This document shows positions 42,238 to 51,296 of a stretch of DNA of 64,000 bases, one piece after another. Position numbers and translations under genes: made by a program. The notes beneath the pieces were generated by a model. It was not told where the DNA came from and made no database searches. It worked only from the letters and a program-made list of their open reading frames with translations. The DNA is from JANPPS01 sp043758105 (lineage in GTDB: Bacteria > Pseudomonadota > Alphaproteobacteria > Acetobacterales > Acetobacteraceae): assembly GCA_043758105.1 (NCBI GenBank), contig JAYVOF010000248.1, forward strand, positions 10,164 to 74,163, written 5' to 3'. The first letter of the stretch is position 1; every line of letters begins with the position of its first letter.

Positions 42238-45000
42238 CACCGCGATGGAGATTTCTCGGACGAGGGCGAACAGCGCGCGGATGGGCGCGATGATTTCGGT
42301 CTGTTCGCGCGCGTAGGAGCCGGCCGTGCGGGGGGAGGCCGGTTCGCCGTAATCCTGGCCGGCCGCCGGGTCGTCGCCCACCGGGAAGATCGCGGCCAGC
42401 AGGTCGAGTGCGGCGGGCACTTCGAGGCGGAGTAGCGCCAGCTCCATGCCTTGCCGGGTGACACCGTGGCGGGCGGAGAAGTCCGGAATTTCGGTGCCGA
42501 GCAGCCAGATGCGCTGGATCAACGCCAGGCGAATCGCATGCAGCAACACCTCGCGCTGTTGCATGCGGGGCGCGTCCGGCCAGGCGGCGCGTAACGCCAG
42601 GTGGTCGGCTTGGACCCGGCGGAACATGGCCTGGGTCGGTGCCCACAAATCCAGCCGCTGCAAGGCTTTCGCGACCGAGACTAGCGCCGCACCGCGTCCG
42701 GGCCGCTTCGTGTGGCTCGCGCGATCGAGCCATGAGCCGGGGTCGAGCGTCGCCACCACCGCGCGCAGCACGTCGATATCGGAGTGCAGCAGCGCGTGTT
42801 GGGGCAGGTCCATGGCACGCCGGAAGCGGCGGCTGGTTTCCCGCATTTGCGCAAACAGCTCCGGGTGGCGCGCGGCCCCGGCGCCGATGCCCTGCAGCGT
42901 GTTCGCCATCCAGCCGAGCTGCTGCAGGATGGCGTTGTTTGGGATGGCGCGGAGTTCGCGCGGATGGCGGATGCTGACGGCCTGCGCCATGCCGTCCGCC
43001 TGACGCGCGGCGGGGCGGGATCCGGTGCGGTCGATCAGGGCCGGGCCGAATGCGCCGAGGAGGGCGGTGTAGCCCGGGTCCTCGACCAGGGCCGCCATGG
43101 TGGTGCGGACGGTGGCGAAGAAATCGGCGGCGAAATCCGGGTCGGCATAGATCGGGTCCACGCCGCCCGCGGTGGCCACGTGGAAGGTGTGTTCGGCGAT
43201 GCGGGCGATGGTCGCCAGCGCCATTTCCGGTGTGCGGAAAAACAAATAGCCGTCGCCACCCTGGAACGCGCTTTCCTCCCGAACCGGGAGGGTGCCGAGC
43301 GCGTGACGGCTGCCGGAGGGCGACAGATAGCGCAGCCGGTCCGCCAGCGATCCCGGGTGGGCGCCGCGTCCGATGCTCTCCCCGTGGGTGTCGAACAGCA
43401 CGATTTCGACGTTCTTGACTCCGAACCGGGTCAACATTTCGGCGATCTTGAAGCGCAACCGCTCAATGAGGTAGCTGGCCGCGACTTGGCCGACATAGCG
43501 TCCGGAGTCGGAATAGCCGAATTGGAGGCAGAGCCGGCCGGTTTGTTCGAGATAGGCGCGCCAATGCGGACTTCGCAGCGCCTCCTCCAGCACGCGCTGC
43601 CCGCTTTCCAGTGCCTCGGCGGTTTCGAATAACGGGCTGATTTCGATCTGTTTTTCGACGCCGAACAGCCGCGCGAGCCAGAGGGCGGCGAGCAGGGTGT
43701 AGCCGCCCTCGGTCTCGGCGATCAGGAAGCGGACCGGGGTCGTCTGATCGATGTGTTTGGTAATCTGCGCCACCGTCATCATGAGCCGGGCGGCCGAGGC
43801 TTGTTCCGCCAGCAGCCCGCCGAGATCGACCGGCGTCGGCTCCACGGTGTCGAGCGCCGCGTTGATCGCCACCAGCAATGCCCGGCGGTGCGACGGATCC
43901 TCCGCCGCGTCCCGGATGCCGAGCCGCTGGCGGACGACGTTGTGCAGCTGTGTGGAATTGAGCCGCACATGGGTGTGCGCGAGGCCGAGGCCATGCGCCG
44001 CGAGCCCGGCCCTGGCGACACAGAGGCGGAGCTGGGTGTCGCCCTCGGTGTCGGCGATGGCGGTGGCCAGCAGCGCCAATATCGGCCCGGGCGTGGTCAG
44101 CGCGTCGTCGCGGCGTCCGACCAGCACGCGCGCCAATGCGGCGGCGGCGGCGGCGTCCATGGTGGGGGTCGCCGCCGCGATCTGCGCCCGCACCGCGCTC
44201 ACCGCGACCTCGATCCGCGCCCGCAACGCCGCCGCCTCCGGCATGTCGAGCTGACCGTGCAAGCGTTCCAGTTGCAGCACTTTCATCCGGAGCCGGAGCC
44301 GCAGCGTGTCGGCCCAGCCGATATCGGTGCGCCCGTCCGTGTCGTAGCCGACCCAGCTGGTGAGGATGATCGGCCGGGGGGTCATGTCCGTCCACCGCTC
44401 GGGCCACACGGTGCGGGCTACGATGAGGAGGGCGCTGCTGAGCCGGTCGAGCGCGTCACGGCCATGGGCGATGGCCGCGGCGGCCTGCGCGAACTCCTGT
44501 TCCAAGGTGATGGGCGGCGGGCGGTGGGCGGCGGGCAGGTGGGTAGGCCGATGGCCGCTGGCGGTTTCGGCCAAGGCCAAGGCGGCGTCCGGGGCCAATG
44601 AGAACGTGGGGTGGGCGGTGAACACCGCGGCATATCGTGACCGCTCGATACTCGCGCGGAACTCGGCGAGGCGGACCGGGCTGTCATCCGGGTCCGGACG
44701 CAGCACGGTCTGTGCGACGGCGGCGAGCGCTGCCTCGTTTTGTGCCGGGTCGGTGCCGCCGACATAGGCGGCTAGGCGCGTGGCGCGGTGTTCGAACGCC
44801 TGGTCCCGCAGCGCGGTCACGATGGCGGCGAGGGCGAGGGTATCGAGCTCGCCCTCATCGACCATGCGGGTGATGCCAAGGGCGATGGACATGACGGGAT
44901 TCCCGAACGGATCCTCCTCCGTTTCGGCCATGCGCCGGGCCACGAGGGCGAGGAGCATGGCGAGGTGGGCGGCGGTCGGGGAGGGGGGCGCTGCGTCCAT
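42211..45000 (-). CDS. Phosphoenolpyruvate-carboxylase-like protein, divergent active site
   Basis: A 929-residue protein clearly related to PEP carboxylase: FTAHPTF near residue 130 (the catalytic-His motif), FLIAETEGGYTLLAALWLAR, ISPLFETAEALESG and GYSDSGRYVGQVAASY. But the glycine-rich catalytic loop FHGRGGSIGRGG is FDTHGESIGRGAHP here, so the usual His and first Arg are lost while the second Arg stays, and the WTQ..LPAW segment is replaced by LQQLGWMANTLQG. It may be a PEPC with altered chemistry or a non-enzymatic homolog. I use the ATG at 45000; 45015 is possible. Confidence 0.75.
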   Translation of the reverse strand: MDAAPPSPTAAHLAMLLALVARRMAETEEDPFGNPVMSIALGITRMVDEGELDTLALAAIVTALRDQAFEHRATRLAAYVGGTDPAQNEAALAAVAQTVLRPDPDDSPVRLAEFRASIERSRYAAVFTAHPTFSLAPDAALALAETASGHRPTHLPAAHRPPPITLEQEFAQAAAAIAHGRDALDRLSSALLIVARTVWPERWTDMTPRPIILTSWVGYDTDGRTDIGWADTLRLRLRMKVLQLERLHGQLDMPEAAALRARIEVAVSAVRAQIAAATPTMDAAAAAALARVLVGRRDDALTTPGPILALLATAIADTEGDTQLRLCVARAGLAAHGLGLAHTHVRLNSTQLHNVVRQRLGIRDAAEDPSHRRALLVAINAALDTVEPTPVDLGGLLAEQASAARLMMTVAQITKHIDQTTPVRFLIAETEGGYTLLAALWLARLFGVEKQIEISPLFETAEALESGQRVLEEALRSPHWRAYLEQTGRLCLQFGYSDSGRYVGQVAASYLIERLRFKIAEMLTRFGVKNVEIVLFDTHGESIGRGAHPGSLADRLRYLSPSGSRHALGTLPVREESAFQGGDGYLFFRTPEMALATIARIAEHTFHVATAGGVDPIYADPDFAADFFATVRTTMAALVEDPGYTALLGAFGPALIDRTGSRPAARQADGMAQAVSIRHPRELRAIPNNAILQQLGWMANTLQGIGAGAARHPELFAQMRETSRRFRRAMDLPQHALLHSDIDVLRAVVATLDPGSWLDRASHTKRPGRGAALVSVAKALQRLDLWAPTQAMFRRVQADHLALRAAWPDAPRMQQREVLLHAIRLALIQRIWLLGTEIPDFSARHGVTRQGMELALLRLEVPAALDLLAAIFPVGDDPAAGQDYGEPASPRTAGSYAREQTEIIAPIRALFALVREISIAVSHEVGFFG

Positions 45001-45027
45001 GCGGAAATGATGCACCGCACCATGGGC

Positions 45028-46215
45028 CTATAGCAATGAAAGCTGTGCGTGCGGCACCAGGGGTGCGCGAAATTGTGTCGCGTCCAGCCGGTCCCGCCCC
45101 TGAAACCCCAATTGCTGCTTCATCCGGCCGAACCGCTGCGCCAGCAGATCGGCGTAGGGACCCACCCCGGTGAACCGTTGCCCGAACCGGCTGTCATTCA
45201 GCTCACCGGCCCGGGTCTCCCGGATGAGCGCCAGCACGCGCCGCGCCCGGTCCGGCACGTGCTCTTCCAACCATGCCGTGAAGATGTCCCGGAGTTCGAG
45301 CGGCAGGCGCAGCAGCACGTATCCCGCGTGCTGCGCGCCGCGGTCCCGCGCGGCCTTCAGAATGGTTTCCAGCTCCATGTCGTTGAGGCCCGGGATCATG
45401 GGTGCCGCGAGCACGCCGGCGGGCACGCCCGCCTGCGTCAGGGCCGCGATGATCTGTAACCGCCGCGCCGGGGACGCCGCCCGCGGCTCCATGCGGCGGG
45501 CCAGGGCCGGGTCCAGCGTGGTGATGGATAGCCACACCCGGACCAGCCCCCGCGCCGCCATTCGGGTGAGGATATCGAGGTCCCGGAGCACACCTGCGGA
45601 TTTGGTGACGATGCTCACCGGGTGGCCGAACCGCTCCAGCACCTCCAGCACCGACCGGGTCAGGCGTAGCGTGCGGTCCACCGGCTGATACGGGTCGGTG
45701 TTGGAGCCGAGTGCCATGGTGCGCGGCTTATAGCCGGGCTTGCTCAACTCGCGTTCCAGCACGGCGGCGACATCCGGCTTGAACACGATCTGCGTCTCGA
45801 ACTCGAGGCCGGGTGAGAAGCCGAGATAGGCGTGGCTCGGCCGCGCGTAGCAATAAACGCAGCCGTGTTCGCAGCCGCGATAGGGATTGATGGCACGGTC
45901 GAAACCCAAATCGGGACTGTCGTTCCAGCTGATGGCGGTGCGGGTCTTGTCGCGCGTCAGCACCGTTTGCAGCGGCGGCAGGTCCGCGAGCTCCGCCGTG
46001 ATCGATTCCCACCCATCGGTGACCGGAGCGGTGTCGTGCGCCGCGAAACGAGGCATCGGGTTGGTCACGGCACCCCGTCCGCGGTACTTCAGGGTTCGGG
46101 TACCGAGGTCGGGTTCCGCCTCCGGCAATTCGGACATGCCGAACGCTGCGATCGCGTCCGGATCGACCTCACGCGTAAGCTGGCGCCCTCCGTCCGGCAT
46201 GATCGCGGTCTCCAT
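45028..46215 (-). CDS. PA0069 family radical SAM protein
   Basis: A 395-residue radical SAM protein of the spore-photoproduct-lyase-like group. The 4Fe-4S cysteines are in RGCEHGCVYCYARPSHAY; other family marks are KPRTMALGSNTDPYQP, VSIVTKSAGVLRDLD and AAPMIPGLNDME. The function of PA0069-type proteins is unknown. Its start may be ATG 46215 (METAIMPDGG) or 46200. It lies upstream of the PEPC-like gene on the same strand with a 27-base gap, so the two could be one transcript. Confidence 0.9.
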   Translation of the reverse strand: METAIMPDGGRQLTREVDPDAIAAFGMSELPEAEPDLGTRTLKYRGRGAVTNPMPRFAAHDTAPVTDGWESITAELADLPPLQTVLTRDKTRTAISWNDSPDLGFDRAINPYRGCEHGCVYCYARPSHAYLGFSPGLEFETQIVFKPDVAAVLERELSKPGYKPRTMALGSNTDPYQPVDRTLRLTRSVLEVLERFGHPVSIVTKSAGVLRDLDILTRMAARGLVRVWLSITTLDPALARRMEPRAASPARRLQIIAALTQAGVPAGVLAAPMIPGLNDMELETILKAARDRGAQHAGYVLLRLPLELRDIFTAWLEEHVPDRARRVLALIRETRAGELNDSRFGQRFTGVGPYADLLAQRFGRMKQQLGFQGRDRLDATQFRAPLVPHAQLSLL

Positions 46216-46292
46216 TCGTTCTCAACGGACCATGGCTTTCTTTAAGCAAGGCGTCAAGAACAAATATGAAACACTTTGTGGGCCGAAATCGT

Positions 46293-46847
46293 TTAGGTGG
46301 GAGTCGCTTTCGGCAGAAATTGATGCTCCAGCAACCTTGGCATCAGCTCCACCAGGTTGCAGGGCCGGTGCCGGTTGTCGAGCTGCCACACCAGGATATC
46401 ATCCCACGCGTCCTTCACCGCTCCAGTGCTGCCGGGGAGCGCGAACAGGTATGTGCCAGCGGCAACCCCGGCCAAAGCGCGCGATTGCATGGTCGAGGTG
46501 CCGATCTTTTGATAGCTCAGCATCCGGAACAGCTCACCAAAGCCCTCGATCCGCTTTTCCAGCACCCGGTCGAACGCCTCTGGCGTCACGTCCCGCCCGG
46601 TGATGCCGGTGCCGCCCGTGGTGATCACGGCGTCGATCGAACGATCCGCGATCCATCCGCGCAGCCGGCCCTCGATCACATCCGTATCATCCCGCACGAT
46701 CGCCCGGTCACCGAGTTCATGCCCGGCGGCGGTGATGCGCGCCGCCAGCGTTTCGCCTGAGCGGTCATCGGCGAGGCTGCGCGTATCCGACACCGTCAAG
46801 ACGGCAATGCGTACCGGAATAAAGGCCCGGCTGAGGTCGAGTGGCAT
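46293..46847 (-). CDS. moaB: Molybdenum cofactor biosynthesis protein B
   Basis: A 184-residue MoaB/Mog-type protein that adenylates molybdopterin. Seen: IAVLTVSDTRSLADDRSGET, VITTGGTGITGRDVTPEAF and the LPGSTGAVKDAWD tail. It is 17 bases after the lytic transglycosylase gene on the same strand. No other molybdenum-cofactor gene is in the window. Confidence 0.94.
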   Translation of the reverse strand: MPLDLSRAFIPVRIAVLTVSDTRSLADDRSGETLAARITAAGHELGDRAIVRDDTDVIEGRLRGWIADRSIDAVITTGGTGITGRDVTPEAFDRVLEKRIEGFGELFRMLSYQKIGTSTMQSRALAGVAAGTYLFALPGSTGAVKDAWDDILVWQLDNRHRPCNLVELMPRLLEHQFLPKATPT

Positions 46848-46864
46848 GGCTAATGCACCCCTGG

Positions 46865-48697
46865 CTAATGCAGCCGTGCGACCAGGTCCGGCCGTTGAGT
46901 ATTGACGTAGAACCGCGGCCAGGTCCCCGCCGCCAATTCATCGAGGGTAGGGGTCGGCAAATGCAACTGCGCGGCATAAAGCCAGGTATAGGTCAGCACC
47001 CGGGGGATGTAGGCGCGGGTTTCTTCGTTCGGGACGCTCTCGATGAACAGCAAGGGATCGCCCTTATGGTTCAATTCGGCACCCCACCGCGCAAAGCTGG
47101 CCGGACCCGAATTATAGCTGGCCAGGAGCCGGATCAGGTCCGATTGCACGGTATCATATTGCGCCATTTGCAGCAGATAACGCTGCGCGACATCGAGGTT
47201 GGCCGCCGGGTCATGCAGCAACTGCACGCCCACATGCATCGTGTGACCGTTTACGGCCGGGCCGCCCAGCACAAATCCGGCGGTGCCCGGCATCAGCTGC
47301 ATCAGCCCGCGCGCCCCGGCCCGCGAGACGGCGGACGGGTCGAAGTTCGATTCGAGCCGGGTCATGGCATAGACTAGCGCCGGGTCCACCCGGAACCCCC
47401 CCCGCGGACGGAGCCGGGCCGCCGGCAGGCGCAGAAAGAGGCTGTCCTGGGGCAGGATCGCCTCGGCCAATTGGCTGGCAAAGGTCTTCAGGCCGGCGGT
47501 GCGGGCCACCAGCAGGATGGCGCGACTAAAGCCCGGCTGGTCCTGCGTCTCGGCCCAAAGCCGGCGCAATTCCGCCTCTGCCCGCGCCGTTTGTCCCACC
47601 TGTATCAGGCCAAAGGCGCGCATGCCCGATGGCGTGCTGGCGACCGCGTCGACGTCGGCCTCTCCTAGCGTCCAGGACGCGGTAGGCTCGGCTGCAATGA
47701 TGCCCTGTCCTAAGGCACGCCGGGCGAGCAGGCCGTAGAAGCTGCGGGGGCTGGTCGCTGCGCGCTGCATCCATGGCGCATACGCGCTGGGATTACGCCC
47801 CCGCAGGGCAGCACGGGCCGCCCAAAAGGCGGCGGCCGACCGGCGTCCGGGACTGCTGAGGCTGGCGTCATATGCGGCCTCGAACATCGCCTGCGCGTGC
47901 TCGGTGCGATCGAGGCGCCAGGCGGCGAGGCCCGCGATGAAGGGAGCCAGGCCGACACGGCCCCGGGCCTGATGGTTGGCCGCCTCTGCCAAGGCCAACG
48001 CCTCGGGATCGCGGCCCTGCGAGAAGAGGATCTGCGCCACCTCGGCCCGTAATAGCGCCCCATATAAGGGATCCAGGCCTCGCGTATGGGCAATCAGACG
48101 GATGGCGCGGTCCGTCTGACCCGCCCGCGCGGGCTCGTGGACCGAGCGGTCGAGGACCGGGTTGCGCGGCATGAGGCGCAGCGCCGGCTCGACATCGTCA
48201 CTCGGCACGGCGGCAACGCTAATAGGGCGCGCCGGCGGCGGTGCAGACGGTGCGGCGGCCCCCTTCGGCAGCATCGCGAGCAACGCGCCATGCAGGAGCG
48301 GCGCGTCGGGGAGGTCACTGTAATAGCCAAGCCACGCGCGGATCTGATCCTCTGCCGGGCCAGGGTCGAAGCCGCACGGCCCAAGATACCGGTCGGCCAG
48401 CACATGGCCGAGGAGGAGCGGGTTGGTCAGTTTGGCATAGTGGGCCAGGGCGGCGGGAATATCCGCCGCGGCCTGCGCTGCAAAAACCCGGCGTACCCGC
48501 ATCGCCTCACTCGGAGGCAAAGGCTGCGGTAGCGATACGCCGCCGTATTGGGGCGATATGCGGGGAACGGCAAACGCCACGTCGTCATAGACGTCAGCCG
48601 CAGCGGCCGGCACCGTGGTGCCAGCGAGGATCGCGGCCCCGGTGATGATAACCCGGGCGGCGGAGAGCCGGGAAAGCCGTGGGCTGGTCCCAATCAT
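46865..48697 (-). CDS. Soluble lytic murein transglycosylase (Slt-like)
   Basis: A 610-residue secreted enzyme. After a signal peptide (ITGAAILAGTTVPAAAADVY) comes a long alpha-helical ring of about 390 residues and then the C-terminal lysozyme-like domain: LVYAMTRLESNFDPSAVS with the catalytic Glu, SRAGARGLMQLMPGTA, LLASYNSGP. It releases anhydromuropeptides from murein. Helical ring length and order are those of Slt70. An ATG at 48697 is used; the gap to the UDG gene is 77 bases. Confidence 0.92.
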   Translation of the reverse strand: MIGTSPRLSRLSAARVIITGAAILAGTTVPAAAADVYDDVAFAVPRISPQYGGVSLPQPLPPSEAMRVRRVFAAQAAADIPAALAHYAKLTNPLLLGHVLADRYLGPCGFDPGPAEDQIRAWLGYYSDLPDAPLLHGALLAMLPKGAAAPSAPPPARPISVAAVPSDDVEPALRLMPRNPVLDRSVHEPARAGQTDRAIRLIAHTRGLDPLYGALLRAEVAQILFSQGRDPEALALAEAANHQARGRVGLAPFIAGLAAWRLDRTEHAQAMFEAAYDASLSSPGRRSAAAFWAARAALRGRNPSAYAPWMQRAATSPRSFYGLLARRALGQGIIAAEPTASWTLGEADVDAVASTPSGMRAFGLIQVGQTARAEAELRRLWAETQDQPGFSRAILLVARTAGLKTFASQLAEAILPQDSLFLRLPAARLRPRGGFRVDPALVYAMTRLESNFDPSAVSRAGARGLMQLMPGTAGFVLGGPAVNGHTMHVGVQLLHDPAANLDVAQRYLLQMAQYDTVQSDLIRLLASYNSGPASFARWGAELNHKGDPLLFIESVPNEETRAYIPRVLTYTWLYAAQLHLPTPTLDELAAGTWPRFYVNTQRPDLVARLH

Positions 48698-48774
48698 TCG
48701 CGTCGCCTACACGTCACCCGTGACCGACGCAATGGGCGTCGCATGAACTATTCGAGAGTTGGATTGTCCATATT

Positions 48775-49524
48775 TTAGCCCAATGTCTGCAAAATAAGCA
48801 AAACATCCGCCCATAGCTCGCGCTTTGAGACGGGTGTGCGGAACCACTGATCTATCGAGGGGAGCGTCAGGGCGGGGATCGGACGTTCCAACCCCGCGAG
48901 CGCCGTGTCGATCCAGCGTCCGCGCAACCGCCGCACCGGATCGGCGGTGCCGAGCATGGCCCGGGCGGGCCCCTGACCTAGCAGCACGAGGTGACCCGGT
49001 TGCACGAGGGTCAATAGCTGGACCAGGAAAGGCAGGCATAGCTTGATTTCGGCCTCGCTCGGCGCGCGGTTGCCCGGGGGGCGCCAGGGCACGAGGTGGG
49101 TCAGCAGGACCTGCTCCCGGCCCAATCCGGCGGTGCCCATGACCTGGTCGAACCGCTCTCCGGGTGGACCGGAGAAGGCCCGCCCCGACCGGTCATCCTC
49201 CGATCCCGGCGCCTCCGCGATCACGACAATGCGCGCGAGCGGGTTGCCGGACGGGTGTACAGTTGTGGTTGCGGTGGCACGAAGCCCACAGTCGGCGAAA
49301 TTCGTCACCGCGCGGCGCAGATCCTCCAGCGTCGCGGCGTCGATCGGCAAAACTGGGGCCGGTGCGAGGAGTGTGGCAGCCCCGGCGTCCTTCGGCTCCC
49401 GCGGGATGGCCACAAGAGACGGGGTGACGGAGGCGGGCGCGCGAAGCCGGCGGAGGGGCAGCGCGCCGAGCGCCTCATCGGCCCCCCACTCCATTTGAAT
49501 CCGCAGCGCCGTCAGGTCATCCAT
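48775..49524 (-). CDS. Family-4-like uracil-DNA glycosylase with missing cluster cysteines
   Basis: A 249-residue protein with the core of type 4 uracil-DNA glycosylases: IAEAPGSEDDRSGRAFSGPP, LLTHLVPWRPPGNRAPSEAE and LVLLGQGPARAML. In Thermus UDG4 the 4Fe-4S cluster is held by four Cys; here the first is Phe (NFADCGLR), the third is Trp (VPWRPP), and the second and fourth are kept. The HPS/HPA loop is LPSID, so the catalytic His is missing too. It may bind rather than excise uracil. An N-terminal 80-residue extension is also present. Confidence 0.8.
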   Translation of the reverse strand: MDDLTALRIQMEWGADEALGALPLRRLRAPASVTPSLVAIPREPKDAGAATLLAPAPVLPIDAATLEDLRRAVTNFADCGLRATATTTVHPSGNPLARIVVIAEAPGSEDDRSGRAFSGPPGERFDQVMGTAGLGREQVLLTHLVPWRPPGNRAPSEAEIKLCLPFLVQLLTLVQPGHLVLLGQGPARAMLGTADPVRRLRGRWIDTALAGLERPIPALTLPSIDQWFRTPVSKRELWADVLLILQTLG

Positions 49525-49617
49525 GTGGCACGATCCCTCATCGGCGGAAAATGTCGCCCCTCCCCATTTTGCGCAACCGGCAAAGCACCCTACCTACATA
49601 TATAAGAGGGAGATCAC

Positions 49618-51279
49618 ATGATGATGGACGGGCAAGACGCGGCAGGCCGGGCACGCGCGGATCGGGAGGCGATGGAGTTCGACGTCGTGATCGTGGGGGC
49701 CGGGCCGGCCGGTCTCTCGGCCGCTATCCGCCTGAAACAACTGCGTCCGGATTCCGGGGTCTGCGTCGTCGAAAAGGCCAGCGAGGTCGGTGCCCATATT
49801 CTATCGGGTGCCGTGATCGAGCCGCGGGCGCTGAACGAGTTGCTGCCGGATTGGGCGGCGCAGGGCGCGCCGTTGCTGACCAAGGCCGGGGAGGACCGGT
49901 TCCTGTTTCTGACGGCCAGCCGCGCCATCCGCCTGCCGACGCCGCCGCAGATGCACAATGCCGGCAATTATATCGTAAGCCTGGGCGACGTCTGCCGCTG
50001 GCTCGGCACGCAGGCGGAGGCGCTGGGCGTCGAGATCTACCCCGGTTTCTCCGCCGCCGAGGTGCTGATCGAGGACGGCCAGGTCCGCGGCGTTGCCACG
50101 GGCGACATGGGCATCACCAAAACCGGCGAGCACGGTGGCGGCTACCAGCCCGGCATGGAGCTGCGCGCCACCTACACCCTATTCGCCGAGGGCTGCCGCG
50201 GCTCGCTGACCAAGAAACTGATCCAGCGCTACGACCTCAGCGCCGGGCGCGATCCGCAGACCTATGCGTTGGGGATCAAAGAGTTGTGGGAGGTGCCGGA
50301 GGCGCAGCATCAACCGGGGCTGATCGAACACTCGGTGGGATGGCCGATGGACCGGTCCACCTATGCCGGATCATGGCTGTATCATTTTGGCAAAAATCTC
50401 GTGTCGTACGGGTATGTCGTCGGGCTCGACTACACCAATCCCTGGCTGTCCCCGTTCGAGGAAATGCAGCGGCTCAAGACCCACCCGGCGATGCGCCCGC
50501 ATTTCGAGGGCGGACGCCGGATCGGGTATGGCGCCCGTGCGCTGGTCGAAGGCGGCATCCAATGCATCCCTAAACTCACCTTCCCCGGCGGCGCGCTAAT
50601 CGGCGACACGGCCGGGTTCCTGAACGTGCCGAAGATCAAGGGCACCCACGCCGCCATGAAATCCGGCATGATGGCGGCGGAGGCGGTGGCGGAGGCGCTC
50701 GAGCGTAACTGCCCGCCCGAGCCCGAAAGCTACACCACCCGGTTCGAACAAAGCTGGCTGCACACCGAGCTGCAGGCGGAGCGCAACATCCGCCCGGCGT
50801 TCGCGAAATTCGGTCTGCTCGGCGGGATCGCCTATTCGGCGGTGGACACGTACGTCCTGCGGGGCCGGGCACCCTGGACGTTCCACCATTCGCATGGCGA
50901 TCACGAAGGCCTGCGTCTGGCCGGGTCGTCCGAGAGAATCGTCTATCCGAAGCCGGACGGGAAACTGACGTTCGACCGGCTGAGTTCGGTGTTCATCAGC
51001 AACACCAACCATGCCGAGGACCAGCCGCCTCACCTTGTACTGCGTGACCCGTCCCGCTGGCTGGGGGTGAATTGGGCGGAGTATGGCAGCCCCGAGAGCC
51101 GGTATTGCCCGGCGGGCGTGTATGAGGCGGTGGGCGTCGAGCAGGGCACGCCGCGGCTGCAGATCAACGCGCAAAACTGTGTTCACTGCAAAACCTGCGA
51201 CATCAAGGACCCGACGCAGAACATCGATTGGCAGGCGCCGGAGGGGAGTGGCGGCCCGAACTATCCGAGCGGGATGTAA
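49618..51279 (+). CDS. Electron-transfer flavoprotein-ubiquinone oxidoreductase
   Basis: A 553-residue membrane-associated enzyme that passes electrons from ETF to ubiquinone. FAD motif VIVGAGPAGLSAAIRLKQL near residue 21, the DYTNPWLSPFEEMQ quinone region in the middle, and a C-terminal 4Fe-4S site CPAGVYE...NCVHCKTCDIKDP. Length fits ETF-QO (etfD/fixC relatives). GAGGGAG stands 6 bases before the ATG. Divergent from the UDG gene; ETF subunits are not in the window. Confidence 0.95.
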   Translation: MMMDGQDAAGRARADREAMEFDVVIVGAGPAGLSAAIRLKQLRPDSGVCVVEKASEVGAHILSGAVIEPRALNELLPDWAAQGAPLLTKAGEDRFLFLTASRAIRLPTPPQMHNAGNYIVSLGDVCRWLGTQAEALGVEIYPGFSAAEVLIEDGQVRGVATGDMGITKTGEHGGGYQPGMELRATYTLFAEGCRGSLTKKLIQRYDLSAGRDPQTYALGIKELWEVPEAQHQPGLIEHSVGWPMDRSTYAGSWLYHFGKNLVSYGYVVGLDYTNPWLSPFEEMQRLKTHPAMRPHFEGGRRIGYGARALVEGGIQCIPKLTFPGGALIGDTAGFLNVPKIKGTHAAMKSGMMAAEAVAEALERNCPPEPESYTTRFEQSWLHTELQAERNIRPAFAKFGLLGGIAYSAVDTYVLRGRAPWTFHHSHGDHEGLRLAGSSERIVYPKPDGKLTFDRLSSVFISNTNHAEDQPPHLVLRDPSRWLGVNWAEYGSPESRYCPAGVYEAVGVEQGTPRLQINAQNCVHCKTCDIKDPTQNIDWQAPEGSGGPNYPSGM

Positions 51280-51296
51280 GCGGGTTAGGCTGACCC

